Below the pieces are notes generated by a model. That model was not told where the DNA came from, made no database searches, and worked only from the letters and a program-made list of their open reading frames with translations. A stretch of DNA of 64,000 nucleotides from Moringa oleifera. Its lineage: Eukaryota > Streptophyta > Magnoliopsida > Brassicales > Moringaceae. Position numbers and translations under genes: made by a program. Position 1 is the first letter of the stretch, and each line of letters opens with the position of its first letter. The stretch covers positions 55,001 to 119,000 of the forward strand of contig JAJFZO010000550.1 of the NCBI GenBank assembly GCA_021397835.1. The letters run 5' to 3'. Positions 36,701 to 49,300 of the stretch are shown here, in pieces.

Positions 36701-39700
36701 CCTTTAGTGCTTGGCCTCACGTCTACCCATGCCAGTGACAATAGTTAGGCCATCATTTGGGAAACCCAACGCAGACCTCCACCGACTCGAGTCGCTGTCA
36801 CTAGGTCATTGCTTAGTTGCCCTAGTGCTGGCATTGGCCTTTGCCAATGCCAACGACTACCCCAATATCAATCGTTGGGCTCTTCCAACAGTAGCAACTG
36901 TCACGCAGTCATCGCTAGGGTCTTCGATGCTAGGAGTGGCATTTATCGACATGAGCTGCCTGTAGAAATAGCTGAGAAGTCTCTTGGTTCGCCTCGTGCT
37001 GACATCGATGTCTGCCAATACAACAACTACCATGCACTGGTAGCTGAGAAAGTCATTAGTTCCTTCAAAGCTAAAGTGAGCATCTACATGAACCAACACC
37101 TTTCCCGCTGTAATTTTGGGCTTTTCAACTACCTACAATAGTCATGCAGTCATCGATAGTCGCCCTTGATGTTGGCACTCTCATCAATCAACACCACCAA
37201 CTGTGTGCAGCAATAAGAGGGAACACATGGTGCTAGCATCGGCATCTGTTAACACCAATTACTCCTCATAATGGTAGTTAGGTGATCATTAGGTTCCCTA
37301 AAAATAAGTGTGATTATCTGCCTGCCCAATGACTTCCTTACAGTCATTGTTAGGCTTTCGTAATTCCAAAAACGACTGCCATTGGGCAATCAATAGGGGA
37401 ACCCACTATAAATGTTTGGCACCCTTAGTGACTATCATTAGATTTTCGTTGAGTTTTGTTTGTGCAAGCACTGGTATCTACTAGTATCTATGACTATCCA
37501 GTAGCAGTCATTGGGTCTATTAGCACGAGCGACTATCATTGGCTCGTCGCTAGGTTGCCTGGGTACTAGCAATAGCATCTATCGATGCTAACAACTACCC
37601 CATAATACTGGTTGCGCAGTCCTTGGGTTCCACTAACGATGGTGTCATCATCTGCTAGCACTAATAACTAACCCGTAACAATGACTCGGCTGTCATTGGG
37701 TCCTTTCAAAGTTGGTGCGAGTGTTTGCCAGCACCAGCGACGTCCCTGCATAAGTTTTAGGGCTCTCCGAATACGCATTAGTACTGCTACTTTGTTGTTC
37801 GACTCCTTTTGCGGTTGCTATCATGTCTACCTGTGCCAATAACTGCCACTAGGCTAACAATAGGAAAACCCAATGCTGATGTTTGCTAAGCCCCGTGACT
37901 GTTGTTAGGTCCTTACTGAGTTGCTCTAGTACTGACTCTCTGATCTACTAGCATTTGTGATTGCCCAATAACACTTATTGGGCTCTTCTAAACCTAGTGA
38001 CTATTTAAGGGTCATCGCTAGGCTCCCTCGGTGCTGGCAGTAGTGTTTCCCAATTTTGTCATCTACTAATACCTATAACAACCCCACAAAAAAGGCTGAA
38101 AATTCATTGGGCTCTTTTAATGCTTGCCCTCGTGTCTACCTACATCAGTGACTACCTAGCTATAGTCCTATTGCTCCCCCAACACTAGTAACTATCATGG
38201 GGTAATCGTTGGGCTTCCCTTGTGCTAGTACCAGCGTTTACACATATCGGTAACTACCTTACAGAAATGATGGGGCTCTCCTTAGGTTCCACCAGTGTCA
38301 ACGCCGGTGTCTGCCAACACCCGTAACTACCCAGTAGTGGAAGCAACGAAGCGATTGTGTCCCCTCAAAATTGGCACAAGGGTCTACTAGCACCAATAAC
38401 TTCTTCACGATAGTCAATGGGCTCTCCCAATGCCAACCACAACTACTAGAGCATCGTTAAGCTTATCTAGTGCTTGCCTTCTCATCTACCTATGCCAATA
38501 ACAACTGTTAGGCCAACTTAGGGGAACCTAGTGCAGATTTCTATCGACACCAGCAGCTATCATTAGGTCATTGCATAGCTCCCCCTATGCTGGCACTGGC
38601 CTCTACCAGTGCTGACGACTACCCCAACATTAATCGTTGGAGTCTTACTAAACATCCAACTATCATGCAGTCATTGCTAGAGTCCCTTAACGCTGGCATT
38701 CGTGTCTATCGAGATCGCAATAACATCCTGTCTCCCAACACTAACAACTGCCTCACATTAGTAGCTGAATAGCCAATGGTTCTACCAAAGTTAGAGTGAG
38801 CATCTGCAAGCACCAACAACTTTCCTGCAGTACTTGTTTGGCTGTCCTAATACAAAAAATTGCCATGCGATCATCCTTAGTCTCCCCCGATGCGGGCACA
38901 GCACCTATTGACACCAACAACTGCCCGCAGCAATAGTAGGGAAATCTTTTGGTTCATCTAGTGTTGGTGTCAACATGTGCCAACACCAATAACTACCCCA
39001 TAATATTAGTTGGGCAATTGTTGGGTTCTCTAAAAAGAAGTGCGAGCATATGCAAGCCCCAATGATTTTCTAACAGTCGTCATTAGGCTCTCATAATGCC
39101 AACAACGACTGTCATTTAGTAATCATTAGGCAACCCATTGTAGATGTTTAGCACGTTTAGTGACTATCGTTGGGTCTTCGTCGAGTCTTCTTTGTGCAAT
39201 AACTCATATCTACTAGAATCAACGACTACCCAATAGTAGTCATTGGGCTCTACCAACCCGAGTGACAATCATTGGGTCATCGATTGGTTGCCCCAATACT
39301 AGCACCAGCATCTATCGATGCTAACAACTATCTCACAACACTGGTTGCGCAGTCCTTGGGTTCCTCTTATGCTGGTGTCATCATCTCTTAACATTAATAA
39401 CTACCCCGTAACAACGACTCGGTTGTCGCTGGGTTCTTTCAAAGCTGGTGCGAAAGTCTACGAGCACCAACGACGTCCTTGCATAAGTTTTTGGGCTCTC
39501 CAAGTGCCAACTACTACTTCTACTTTGTCGTTCGACTCCTTTTGTGGTGGCTGTCATGTTTACCTGTGCCAGCAACTACCACTAGGTTGACGATAGGAAA
39601 ACCTAATGCTGATGTTTGCTAAGGCCCGCGACTGTCGCTAGGTCATTGCTGAGTTACTCTAGTACTGAAACCGATCTATTAGCGTCTGCGATTGCCCAAT

Positions 39701-40801
39701 AACACTTACTGGGCTCTCCTAAATCTAGTGACTATCGAAGGGACGTTACTGGGCCCTCCAATGTTGGCACTAACGTTTCCTAATTTCATCATTTGCTAGT
39801 AACTATAACTACCCCGCAATAATGGCTCGAAAGTCATTGGACTCTTCTAGTGCTTGCCCTCACGTCTACCTACGCTAGTGACTGCCTAGCTATAGTCGGA
39901 GGACTCCCCCAACACCAGTGACTATCATGGGGTAATCATTGGGCTTCCCTTGTGCTAGTACTAATGTTTACACACACCGACAATTACTATATAAAAATGG
40001 CAGGGCTCTCCCTAGGTTCCACCAGTGTCAGCGTCGGTGTCTGCCAACACCCGTAACTGCCCACTAGTAATAGCAAGGCAGCCGTTGTGCTCCTTTAAAC
40101 TTGGCACGAGGGTCTACTAGCACCAAAAACTTCTTCTCGATAGTCATTGGGCTCTCCCAATGCCAACCACTACTACTACGGCGTTGTTAAGCTCCTTTAG
40201 TGCTTGTCCTCGTGTCTACCCATGCCGGCAACAACCATTAGGCCATCTTGGGGGAACCCATTGTCGATATCTATCGATAACAGCAACTATCACTGGGTCA
40301 TTGCGTAGCTCCCTCTGTGCTGGCGTCGATATCTATTAGTGTCGATGACTACTCTAACATCAGTAGTTAGGGTCTTCCATCAGAGCTAACTACTATGTAG
40401 TCATCGCTAGGGTCCTCTAGTGCTGGCACTCGCGTCTATTGACATGAGCAACTACCTATAGAAATAACTTAAAAGTCTCTTGGTTTGCCTCATGCTAACA
40501 TCGATGTCTCCTAACACCAACAACTGCCCCGCATTAGTAGCTGAATTGTTGATGGTTCCGCCAAAATTGCAGCGAGCATCTGCGAGCACTAACAACTTTC
40601 CCACATTAGTTGTTGGGATTTTCCAATACCAAAAATAGCCTTGTGATCATCGTTAGTCTCTCCCGATGCTAGGACAACACCTATCGACACCACTAACTGC
40701 CCGCAGCAAAAGCAGGGAAGTCTTTTAATTCACTTATTGCTGGTGTCAGCGTGTGCCAACACCAATAACAACCTAACAATAGTAGTTGGGCAATCATTGG
40801 G

Positions 40802-43300
40802 TTCCCTAAAAGCAAGCGCGAGCAACTGCCAACCCGAACAACTTTCCAACAGTCGTTGTTAGGCTCTTACAATGCCAACAACGACTACCATTGGGCAATT
40901 ATTGGGCCAACCCACAGTAGATGTTTGGCACCTTTCGTGACCATCGTTGGGTCTTCATCGAGTTTTGTTTCTGCAAGCTGTCATAACTATTAGCATCAAC
41001 AGCTGCCCAATGGCAGCTGTTGGGCTCTACCAATGTGAGTGACTATCATTGGGACATCGCTAGGTTGCCTCAGTACTAGCATTAGCATCTATCGATGCTA
41101 ACAACCACCCCACAATACTAGTTGCGCAGTCCTTGGGTTCCACTTATGCTGGTGTCATCATTTCTCAACACTAATAACTACCCTGTAAGAATGACTCAGC
41201 AATCGCTTGGTTCCTTCAGAGCTAGTGCGAAAGTCTGGCAGCACCAGTGACGTCCCTGCATATGTTTTTAGGCTCTCCTAATGCCCGCTATTACTGTTAG
41301 TTTGTTGTTCGACTCCTTTTGCGGTTGCCTTCATGTCTACATGTGCTAGCAACTGTCACTAGGCTAATGATAGGAAAACCTAATACTGATGTTTGCTAAG
41401 GTCTGCAACTATGGTTAGGTCACTATTGAGATGCTTTAATACTAACCTTGCGGTCTACTAACCTTTACGATTGCCCAACCAAAGTTTTTAGGCTATCCTA
41501 AATCCAGTGACTATCAAAAGGTCGTCATTGGGTTCCCCCGGTGTTGGCACTAGTGTTTCTCAATGCCACCTTCAACCAACATCAAAAACCACCTCGCAAT
41601 AAAAGCTGGATAGTCGTTGCGTTCTTTTAGTGCTTGCCCTCGCATTTACCTCTGCTAATGACTACGTAACATAGTCGTTGGGCTCCCCCAATAGTAACGA
41701 CGATTAGTAACTACCTCGTTGTAGTAGCAAGGCAGCCGTTTAGTCCCCTCAAAGTTGGCACGAGGGTCTACTAGCACCAACAACTTCTTCACAACAGCCA
41801 ATGCCATCCCCTATAACTAGGGCGTCGTTAAGCTCTTCTAGTGCTTGCCATCGTGTCTACCTACTCGAGTGATAACCATTAGGCCATGATTGGGGGAACC
41901 CAATCCAGATCACTACCAGCACTCGCAACTGTCGTTGGGTCATTGCATAGCTGCTTCAGTGCTGGCGTTAGCCTCTACTAGTGCTGATGACTACCCCAAC
42001 ATGAGTCGTTCGCCTTTTTTAACACCAGCGATTGTCATGCAATCATCGTTGCCTTTTCTAAAAGCAAGCGCGAGCAACTGCCAACCCTAACAACTTTCCA
42101 ACAGTCGTCGTTAGGCTCTTACAATGCCAACAACAACTACCATTGGGCAATTATTGGGCCAACCTATAGTAGATGTTTGGCACCTTTAGCGACCATCGTT
42201 GGGTCTTCGTCGAGTTTTGTTTCTGCAAGCAGTCACAACTATTAGCATCAACAGCTGCCTAATGGTAGCTGTTGGGCTCTACCAATGTGAGCGACTATCA
42301 TTGGGTCATTGCTAGGTTGCCTTAGTACTAGCATTAGCATCTATCGATGCTAACAACGACCCCGCAATACTAGTTGCGCAGTCCTTGGGTTCCTCTTATG
42401 CTGGTGTCATTATTTCTCAACACTAATAACTACCCTGTAAGAATGACTCAGCAATCGCTTGGTTCCTTCAAAGCTAGTGTGAAAGTCTGGCAGCACCAGT
42501 GACGTCCCTGCATATGTTTTTAGGCTCTCCTAATGCCCGCTATTACTGTTAGTTTGTTGTTCGACTCCTTTTGCGGTTGCCTTCATGTCTACATGTGCCA
42601 GAAACTGTCACTAGGCTAATGATAGGAAAACCCAATACTGATGTTTGCTAAGGTCTGCAACAATTGTTAGGTCACTATTGAGATGCTTTAATAGTGACCT
42701 TACGGTCTACTAGCCTCTGCGATTGCCCAACAAAAGTTGTTGGGCTCTCTTAAATCCAGTGACTATCAAAGGGTCGTCATTGGGTTCCACCGGTGCTGGC
42801 ACTAGTGTTTCTCAATGCCACCTTCAGCCAACATCAATAACCACCTCGCAAGAAAAGCTGGACAATCGTTGGGTTCTTTTAGTGCTTCCCCTCGCATTTA
42901 CCTCCGCTAGTGACTACGTAAATAAAGTCGTTGGGCTCTCCAAACACTAACGACAATTAGGAACTACCTCGCTGTAGTAGCAAGGTAGTGGTTGGGTCCC
43001 CTCAAAGTTGGCACGAGGGTCTACTAGCACCAACAACTTCTTCACAACAGTTATTACGCTCTGCCAATGCCATCCACTATAACTAGGGCATCGTTAAGCT
43101 CCTCTAGTGCTTGTCATCACATCTACCTACTTGAGTGATAACCATTAGGCCATCGTTGGGGGAACCCAATGCAGATCACTACCGGCACTAGCAACTATCG
43201 CTGGGTTATTGCATAACTCCCTCAGTGCTGGCATGGGCCTCTACTAGTGCCGAAAACTACCCCAACATGAGTCGCTCAACTCTTTCAACCCCAACGATTG
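40802..43300. repeat. 1,252 bp tandem duplication of unit g in S2
   Basis: The landmark at 41098 recurs at 42350, and CTAAAAGCAAGCGCGAGCAA near 40807 recurs near 42059, all shifted by 1,252 bp. Over ~400 bases aligned by hand the copies differ at about 16 sites, most of them transitions, so they are closer than most other unit pairs. The junction near 42050 joins an h-type sequence (GTCATGCAATCATCGTT) to g-type TTTTCTAAAAGC. S1 and S3 have a single g. Confidence 0.9.
40997..41022. repeat. Perfect 11 bp-arm hairpin in unit g
   Basis: CAACAGCTGCC (40997-41007) and GGCAGCTGTTG (41012-41022) are exact reverse complements around CAAT. The duplicated site at 42249 has two base changes that weaken it. 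It is the best example of a dyad found in weaker form at the start of many submonomers. Confidence 0.85.
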
Positions 43301-46300
43301 TCATGCAGTCATCGCTGGTGTCCTTCGATGCTGGCACTGGCGTCTAGCGACATGAGCAATGCATGTAAAAATTGATGAGAAGTCTTTTGGTTCACCTAGT
43401 GCTGACATCGTGTCTTCTAACACAAACAACTACTCCACAACAGTAGCTGAGCAGCCGTTGGTTCTCGCGAAGCTAGGGCGAGCATGTGCCAGCACCAACA
43501 CCTTTCTTGCAGTAGTTGTTAGGCTTTCCCAATACCACCAACACCTTTGATGCTGGCACTAGCATTTATCGACACCAGCAAATACCTGTAATAATAGCAT
43601 GAAAGTCTTTTGGTTCACTTAGTGCTGGCGTCGGCATGTGCCAACACCAATAAGTACCCCACAATTATAGTTGGCCAATCATTGGGTTCCTTAAAAATAA
43701 GAGCGATCATCTACGTGCCCTAACGACTTCCCAAGCCGTCATTAGGCTCTCGCAATAGCAACAATGATTGCCATAACACAATCATTGGAACAACCCAACG
43801 TAGATGTTGGGTAGCTTTAGTGACTATTGTTGGGTCTTCACTGAGTTCTGTTTGTGCTAGCACTAGCATTTACCAGCATCAACGATTATCCAACAGCAAT
43901 CATGGGCTCTTGCAATGCGAGTGATTATCATTGTGTCATTTCTAGGTTACCTCGGTGCTAGTACTCGCCTCTATCGATGCTAATACTACCCCGTAATAAT
44001 GGTTGGGCAGTGCTGGGTTCCTTTTTTGCTAGTGTCATCATCTAGCAACACTAATAACTACCCTATAACAATGACTCTCTAGTCGTTGCGTTCCTCCAAA
44101 GTTAGTGCAAGTGTTTGCCAGCACCAGTAACGCCTTTACATAAGTTTTTGAGCTCTCCGAGTGCCCACAACTACTGCTACGTCATCGTTTGACTCCTTCT
44201 GTGGTTGCCTTCTGGTCTACCTGTGCCAGTAACTGCCCCTGCGATTGCTCGATAAAAGTTGTTGGGCTCTCCTAAATCCAATGACTATCAAAGGATCGTT
44301 GCTGTGCTCCCTCGATGCCGGCACTAATGTTTCCTAATGCCATCTTTAGCTAACTTCTATAACTACCCCGCAACAGAAGCTGAAGAGTCGTTAGGCTCTT
44401 TTAGTGTTGCCCTCGTGTCTACCTGCTCTAGTGACTGCTTAACTATAGTCGTTGGGCTTTGTCAACACTAGTGATGGTCATGGGGTGACTGTTGGGCTTC
44501 CGTGGTGTCAGTACCAGCATTTACACACATCGACAATTGCCTCACATAAATGACAGAGCTGTCCCTAGGTTCCCCTAGTGTCGGCACCGTTGTGTGTCAA
44601 CACCTGTAGCTACATAGTAATAGTACTAAGGTAGCCGTTGGGTCCCTACAAAGTTGGCACGAGGGTCTAATAGCACTAACGATTACTTCATAATAGTCAA
44701 TGGGCTATCCAAATGTCGACCACTACTACTGCGGTGTCGTTAAGCTCCTCTAATGCTTGCTCTCGTGTCTACCTATGCCAACCACAACCGTTAGGCCCTC
44801 GTTGGGGGAACACAGCGTGGATTTCTAACGTCAAGAGGAGCTGTTGTTGGGTCATTGCTTAGCTTCCCTAGTGCTGGCGCTAGCCTCTTCCAATGCCAAT
44901 GAGTACCCCAACATCACTTGTTAGGTCTTTCAACACCACCAACTATCATGTAGTCATCACTACAGCCCCCAATCCTTGCACTAACATCTATCGACATAAG
45001 CAACTACATGCAGAAATAATTGAGAAATCTCTTCGTTCACCTCGTGCTGACATCGATGTCTTCTAACACTAACAATTGCCCCGTAGTAGTAACTAAGTTA
45101 TTGTTCGTTCCCCCAAAACTTGAGCGAGCATTTGTGAGCACCAACCAACTTCCCCGCAATAGTTATTATGCTTTCTTAATACCAGCAAAAATCATGCGAT
45201 CATTGTTAGTCTCTCTCGATGCTCGCACTAGTGTTTACCAACACCAGCAACTGCCCATAGCAATAGCAGGGAAGTCGTTTGGTTCACCTAGTAATGGCTT
45301 CGATGTGTGTCAACACCAATAACTACCCCACAATTGTCGTTGGACCATTGCTGGGTGGTTCCCTATAAACAAGCTTGAGCATGGCGTGCCCTAACGACTT
45401 CCCAACAACTGTCATTAGGCTCTCATAACGCCAACAACGACTGCCATTGAGGAAACCCAGTGTAGATGTTTGGCAGCTTTCATATCTATTGTTGGGTCTT
45501 CATTGAGTTTTGTTTGTGCGAGCATTGGCATTTACCAGCATCAACGACTGCCCAACAACAACTATTAGGCTCTACCAACCCAAGCGACTATCATTGAGTC
45601 GTCGCTAGGTTACCTCAGTACTAGCACTAGCATTTATCAATGCAAACAACTACCCCACAATACTATTTGCGTAGTCCTTGGGTTCCTCTTATGCTGGTGT
45701 CATCATCTGCCAGTAATAACAACTACCCCTTATCGATAACTCAGTAGTCCCTGCATAAGTTGTTGGGCTCTCTAGTGCCCACTACTACTGCTACTTCCTC
45801 GTTCGACTCTTTTTGTGGTTGTCTTTGTGTCAACCTGTGCCAGCAACTGCCACTAGGCTAACGATAGGAAAACCCAATGTGCATGTCTGCTAAGGCCTGC
45901 GATTGTCGCTAGATCATTGCTGAATTACTCTATTACTGACTCTGCGATCTGCTAGTGTCTGCGATTGCCCGATAACAGTTATTGGGCATTCCTAAATCTA
46001 GTGACTATCCAAATGTTGTAGCTGGACTCCCTCGGTGCCAGCACTAGTGTTTCCCAATTTCGTCATTTGCTAGTACCTGTAACTACCCATCAACAAAGGC
46101 TAGACAGTCATTAGGCTTTTCTAGTGCCTACCCTCATGTCTACCTATGCCAATGACTTCTTAAATATAGTTGTAGGGCTCTCCCAATACCAGCGACTATC
46201 ATGGGGTAATCATTAGGCTTCTTTTATGCTGATACAAGCATTGAGAAACACCAATAATTGCCTCATAGATATGGCAGGGCTCTCCCTATGTTCCCCTAGT

Positions 46301-49300
46301 GTTACCGTCGGTGTTTGGAAACACTCGTAACTACACAATAGTAGTAGCAAGGCAGCTGTTGGGTCCTCTCAAAGTTAGTACGAGGGCCTACTAGCACCAA
46401 CGACTTCTTCGCGATAGCCGTTAGGCACTCCCAATGCCAATCACTACTACTAAGGCGTCCTTAAGCTCCTTTAATGCTTGCCCTTGCGTCACCTACGCGA
46501 GCGACGATCATTAGGCCATCGTTGAGGGAACCCAATGTAGATCTGTACTGATACCAACAGCTATCGCTGTCAACACCTATAACTGCCCTGCAACAAATGC
46601 TAGACAGTCATTGAGCTCTTTTAGTGCTTGCCCTCATGTCTATGTACACTAATGAGTGCCTAGCTATAGTCGTTGGGCTCTCCTAACACCAGGGAGGGTT
46701 ATGAGGTGATCGTTGGGCTTCCCCTGCGCTAGTACTAGCGTTTACACACATCGGCAATTGCCTCGCAGGAATGACAAAGCGATCCTTAAGTTCCCTTAGT
46801 GTCGACGCCGTTATGTGCCAACACCCGTAACTACCTAGTTGTAGTAGCAAGGCAGCCGTTGGATCCCTTCAAAGTTGGCACGAGGGTCAAATAGCACCAG
46901 TAACTTCTTCACAACAGTCATTGGCCTCTCTCAATGCTAACCACTGCTACTAGGGCATCACAAAGCTCCTCTAATGGTTGCCTTCGCATCTACCTATGCT
47001 AGCAATAAACGTTAGGCCATCATTGGGGGAACCCAGTGCAAATTTTTATCGATACCAGCAGCTGTCGTTGGGTCAGTACTTACCTCCCCTAGTGCTGTGC
47101 TGGCCTCTGCCATTGTCGACGACTATCCCAACATCAGTTGTTGGGCTATTCCAACACCAGCAACTATCATGCAGCCATTGCTAAGGTCCTCCAATGTTGG
47201 CTCTAGCATTTATCAAAATAAGCAACTATCTGTAAAAATGGCTGAGAAGTCTTTTGGTTTGCCTCATGCTGACATCAACGTTTGCCAAAACCAACAAATG
47301 CCTCGCACTAGTAATTGAGCAGTCGTTGGTTCGGTCAAACCTGGAGCGCGCATCTACCAACACCAACACCTTTCTAGCAATAGTTATTGGGCTTTCCTAA
47401 TACCAGCAAAAATCATGCGGTCATCGTTAGTCTCTCATGATGCTGGCATTGGCGCCTATCGACACCAACAACTACCTGAAATAATAGCAAAGAAGTCCTT
47501 TGGTTCATCCAGTACGGGCATCGGCATGTGCTAGCACCAATAGCGACCCCACAATTATAGTCAGGCAATTTTAGGTTTCCTAAAAACAAGTGCAAGCATG
47601 GGCGTGCCTAAACGACTTCCAAACATCCATTGTTAGGCTTTCGTAATGCCAATAATGACTGCCATTAGGTAATCATTGGGGCAACCTAGTGTTAATGTTT
47701 GACAGCTTTAGTGACTATTGTTGGGTCATCCCTGAGTTTGGCTTGTGCAAGAACTGGCATCTACTAGCATCAACGACTGTCCAATAACAGTCATTAGCCT
47801 TTACCAACGCAAGCGACTATCATTGTGTCATTGCTAGGTTGCCCCAGCAATAGCACTAGCGTCTATCAATGCTAACAACTACCCTGCAATACTGGTTATG
47901 TAGTCCTTAGGTTCCTTTTATGCTGGTGTCATCATCAATAAACACCAAAAACTACCCCGTAACAATGACTCAGTAGTCGCTCGATTCCTTCAAAGCTGGC
48001 GCGCCTATCTGCCAGGACCAGCAACGTTCATGCATAAGTATTTGGCCTATCTCAGTGCCCACTACTATTGCCACTTCATCATTTGAATCCTTTTGTGGTT
48101 GCCTTCATGTCTACATGTGCCAGTAACTCCCACTAAGCTAACAATAGGAAAACCTAATGTTAATGTGTGCTAAGGCCCGCGACTATCACTAAGTCATTTC
48201 TAAGTTGCTCTAGTACTGACTCTACAATCTACTAGCATTGCGATTGCCCGATAATAGTTATTGGGTTCTCCTACATCAAGTGTCTATCCAAGGGTCATCG
48301 CATGGCTCCCTCGGTGTCGGCAATAGTGATTCCAAATTACATCATGTGCCACTACCTAAAACTACCCCTCAACGAAGGCTGGATAGTCATTGGGTTTTTT
48401 TAGTGCCTGCCCTTGCGTTTACTTACACCAGTGACTACCTAGCTATAGTCGTAAGGCTCTCCCAACACCAGCGACTATCATGAGGTAATCATTGGGCTTC
48501 TTTTCTGCTAGTACTAGTGTTTACACACACCGGCAACTGCCTCACAAAAATGATCGGGCTCACCCTATATTACCCTGGTGTCTATGCTAGTCCCTCCCAA
48601 CACCCGTAACTACTCAGTAGCAGTAGAAAGGTAATTGTTAGGTCCTCTCAATGTTGACACGAGAGTTGACTAGCACCAAAGACTTCTTCACGATAGTCAT
48701 TGGGCTCTCCAAATGCCAACCACTACTATTAAGGCATCATTAAGCTCCCTTAGTGCTTGCCCTCGTGTCTACTTATGCCAGTGACAACCGTTAGCCATCG
48801 TTTGGGGAGCCCAGCGCAGATCTCTATCAGTAGCTATCGCTGGGTCATTGCTCTAGTGTTGACGCTGGCCACTGCCAGTGCCAAAGACTCCTCAATATCA
48901 GTCGTTGGGATTTTCCAACAACAGCAACTATCATGTAGTCATCACTAAGGTCCCTCGATGTTGGCATTAGCATCTATCGACATGACTAAATTCTTGTAGA
49001 AATAGTTGAGAAGTCTCTTTGTTTGCCTCATGCTGACATCGATGTCTGCCAACACCAACAACTGCCCCGCACTAGTAACTGAGCAGTAGTTAGTTCCCTC
49101 AAACCTTGGGCGAGCATCAGCCAACACCAACACCTTTTTTGTAGTAGTTATTAGGCTTTCCCAATGCCAGCAATAGTCATGCGATCATTGTTTGTCTCCC
49201 CCGATACTGGAATTAGTGTCTATCGACACTAGCAACTACCCGCAACAATAGCAGGGAAGACTTTTGGTACACCCGGTATTGACGTTCGCGTGTGTCAACA

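Larger units (their letters stand above)
22759..37775. repeat. Superunit copy S1 (15.0 kb), units f-g-h-a-b-c-d-e
   Basis: Level-3 landmarks are near 24346 (f), 26119 (g), 27744 (h), 29513 (a), 31720 (b), 34361 (c), 35827 (d) and 37578 (e). Unit-specific variants define the register: f has CCAACCCGTGTGAC before the landmark; h has TTCCTTTTTTGCTGGTG after it; a lacks the 'GGTTCCTTCAAAGCTGG' stretch so that CAGTCCTTGCATAAGTTG is joined; d has GCTAAGAACTACC or GAGCTACC. The same series recurs in the next copy, with shifts of 14,965 (f), 14,979 (g), 16,226 (h), 16,120 (a), 16,142 (b) and 15,265 (c). Contains a 0.9 kb duplication in b-c and a 27 bp triplication in f. Confidence 0.88.
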
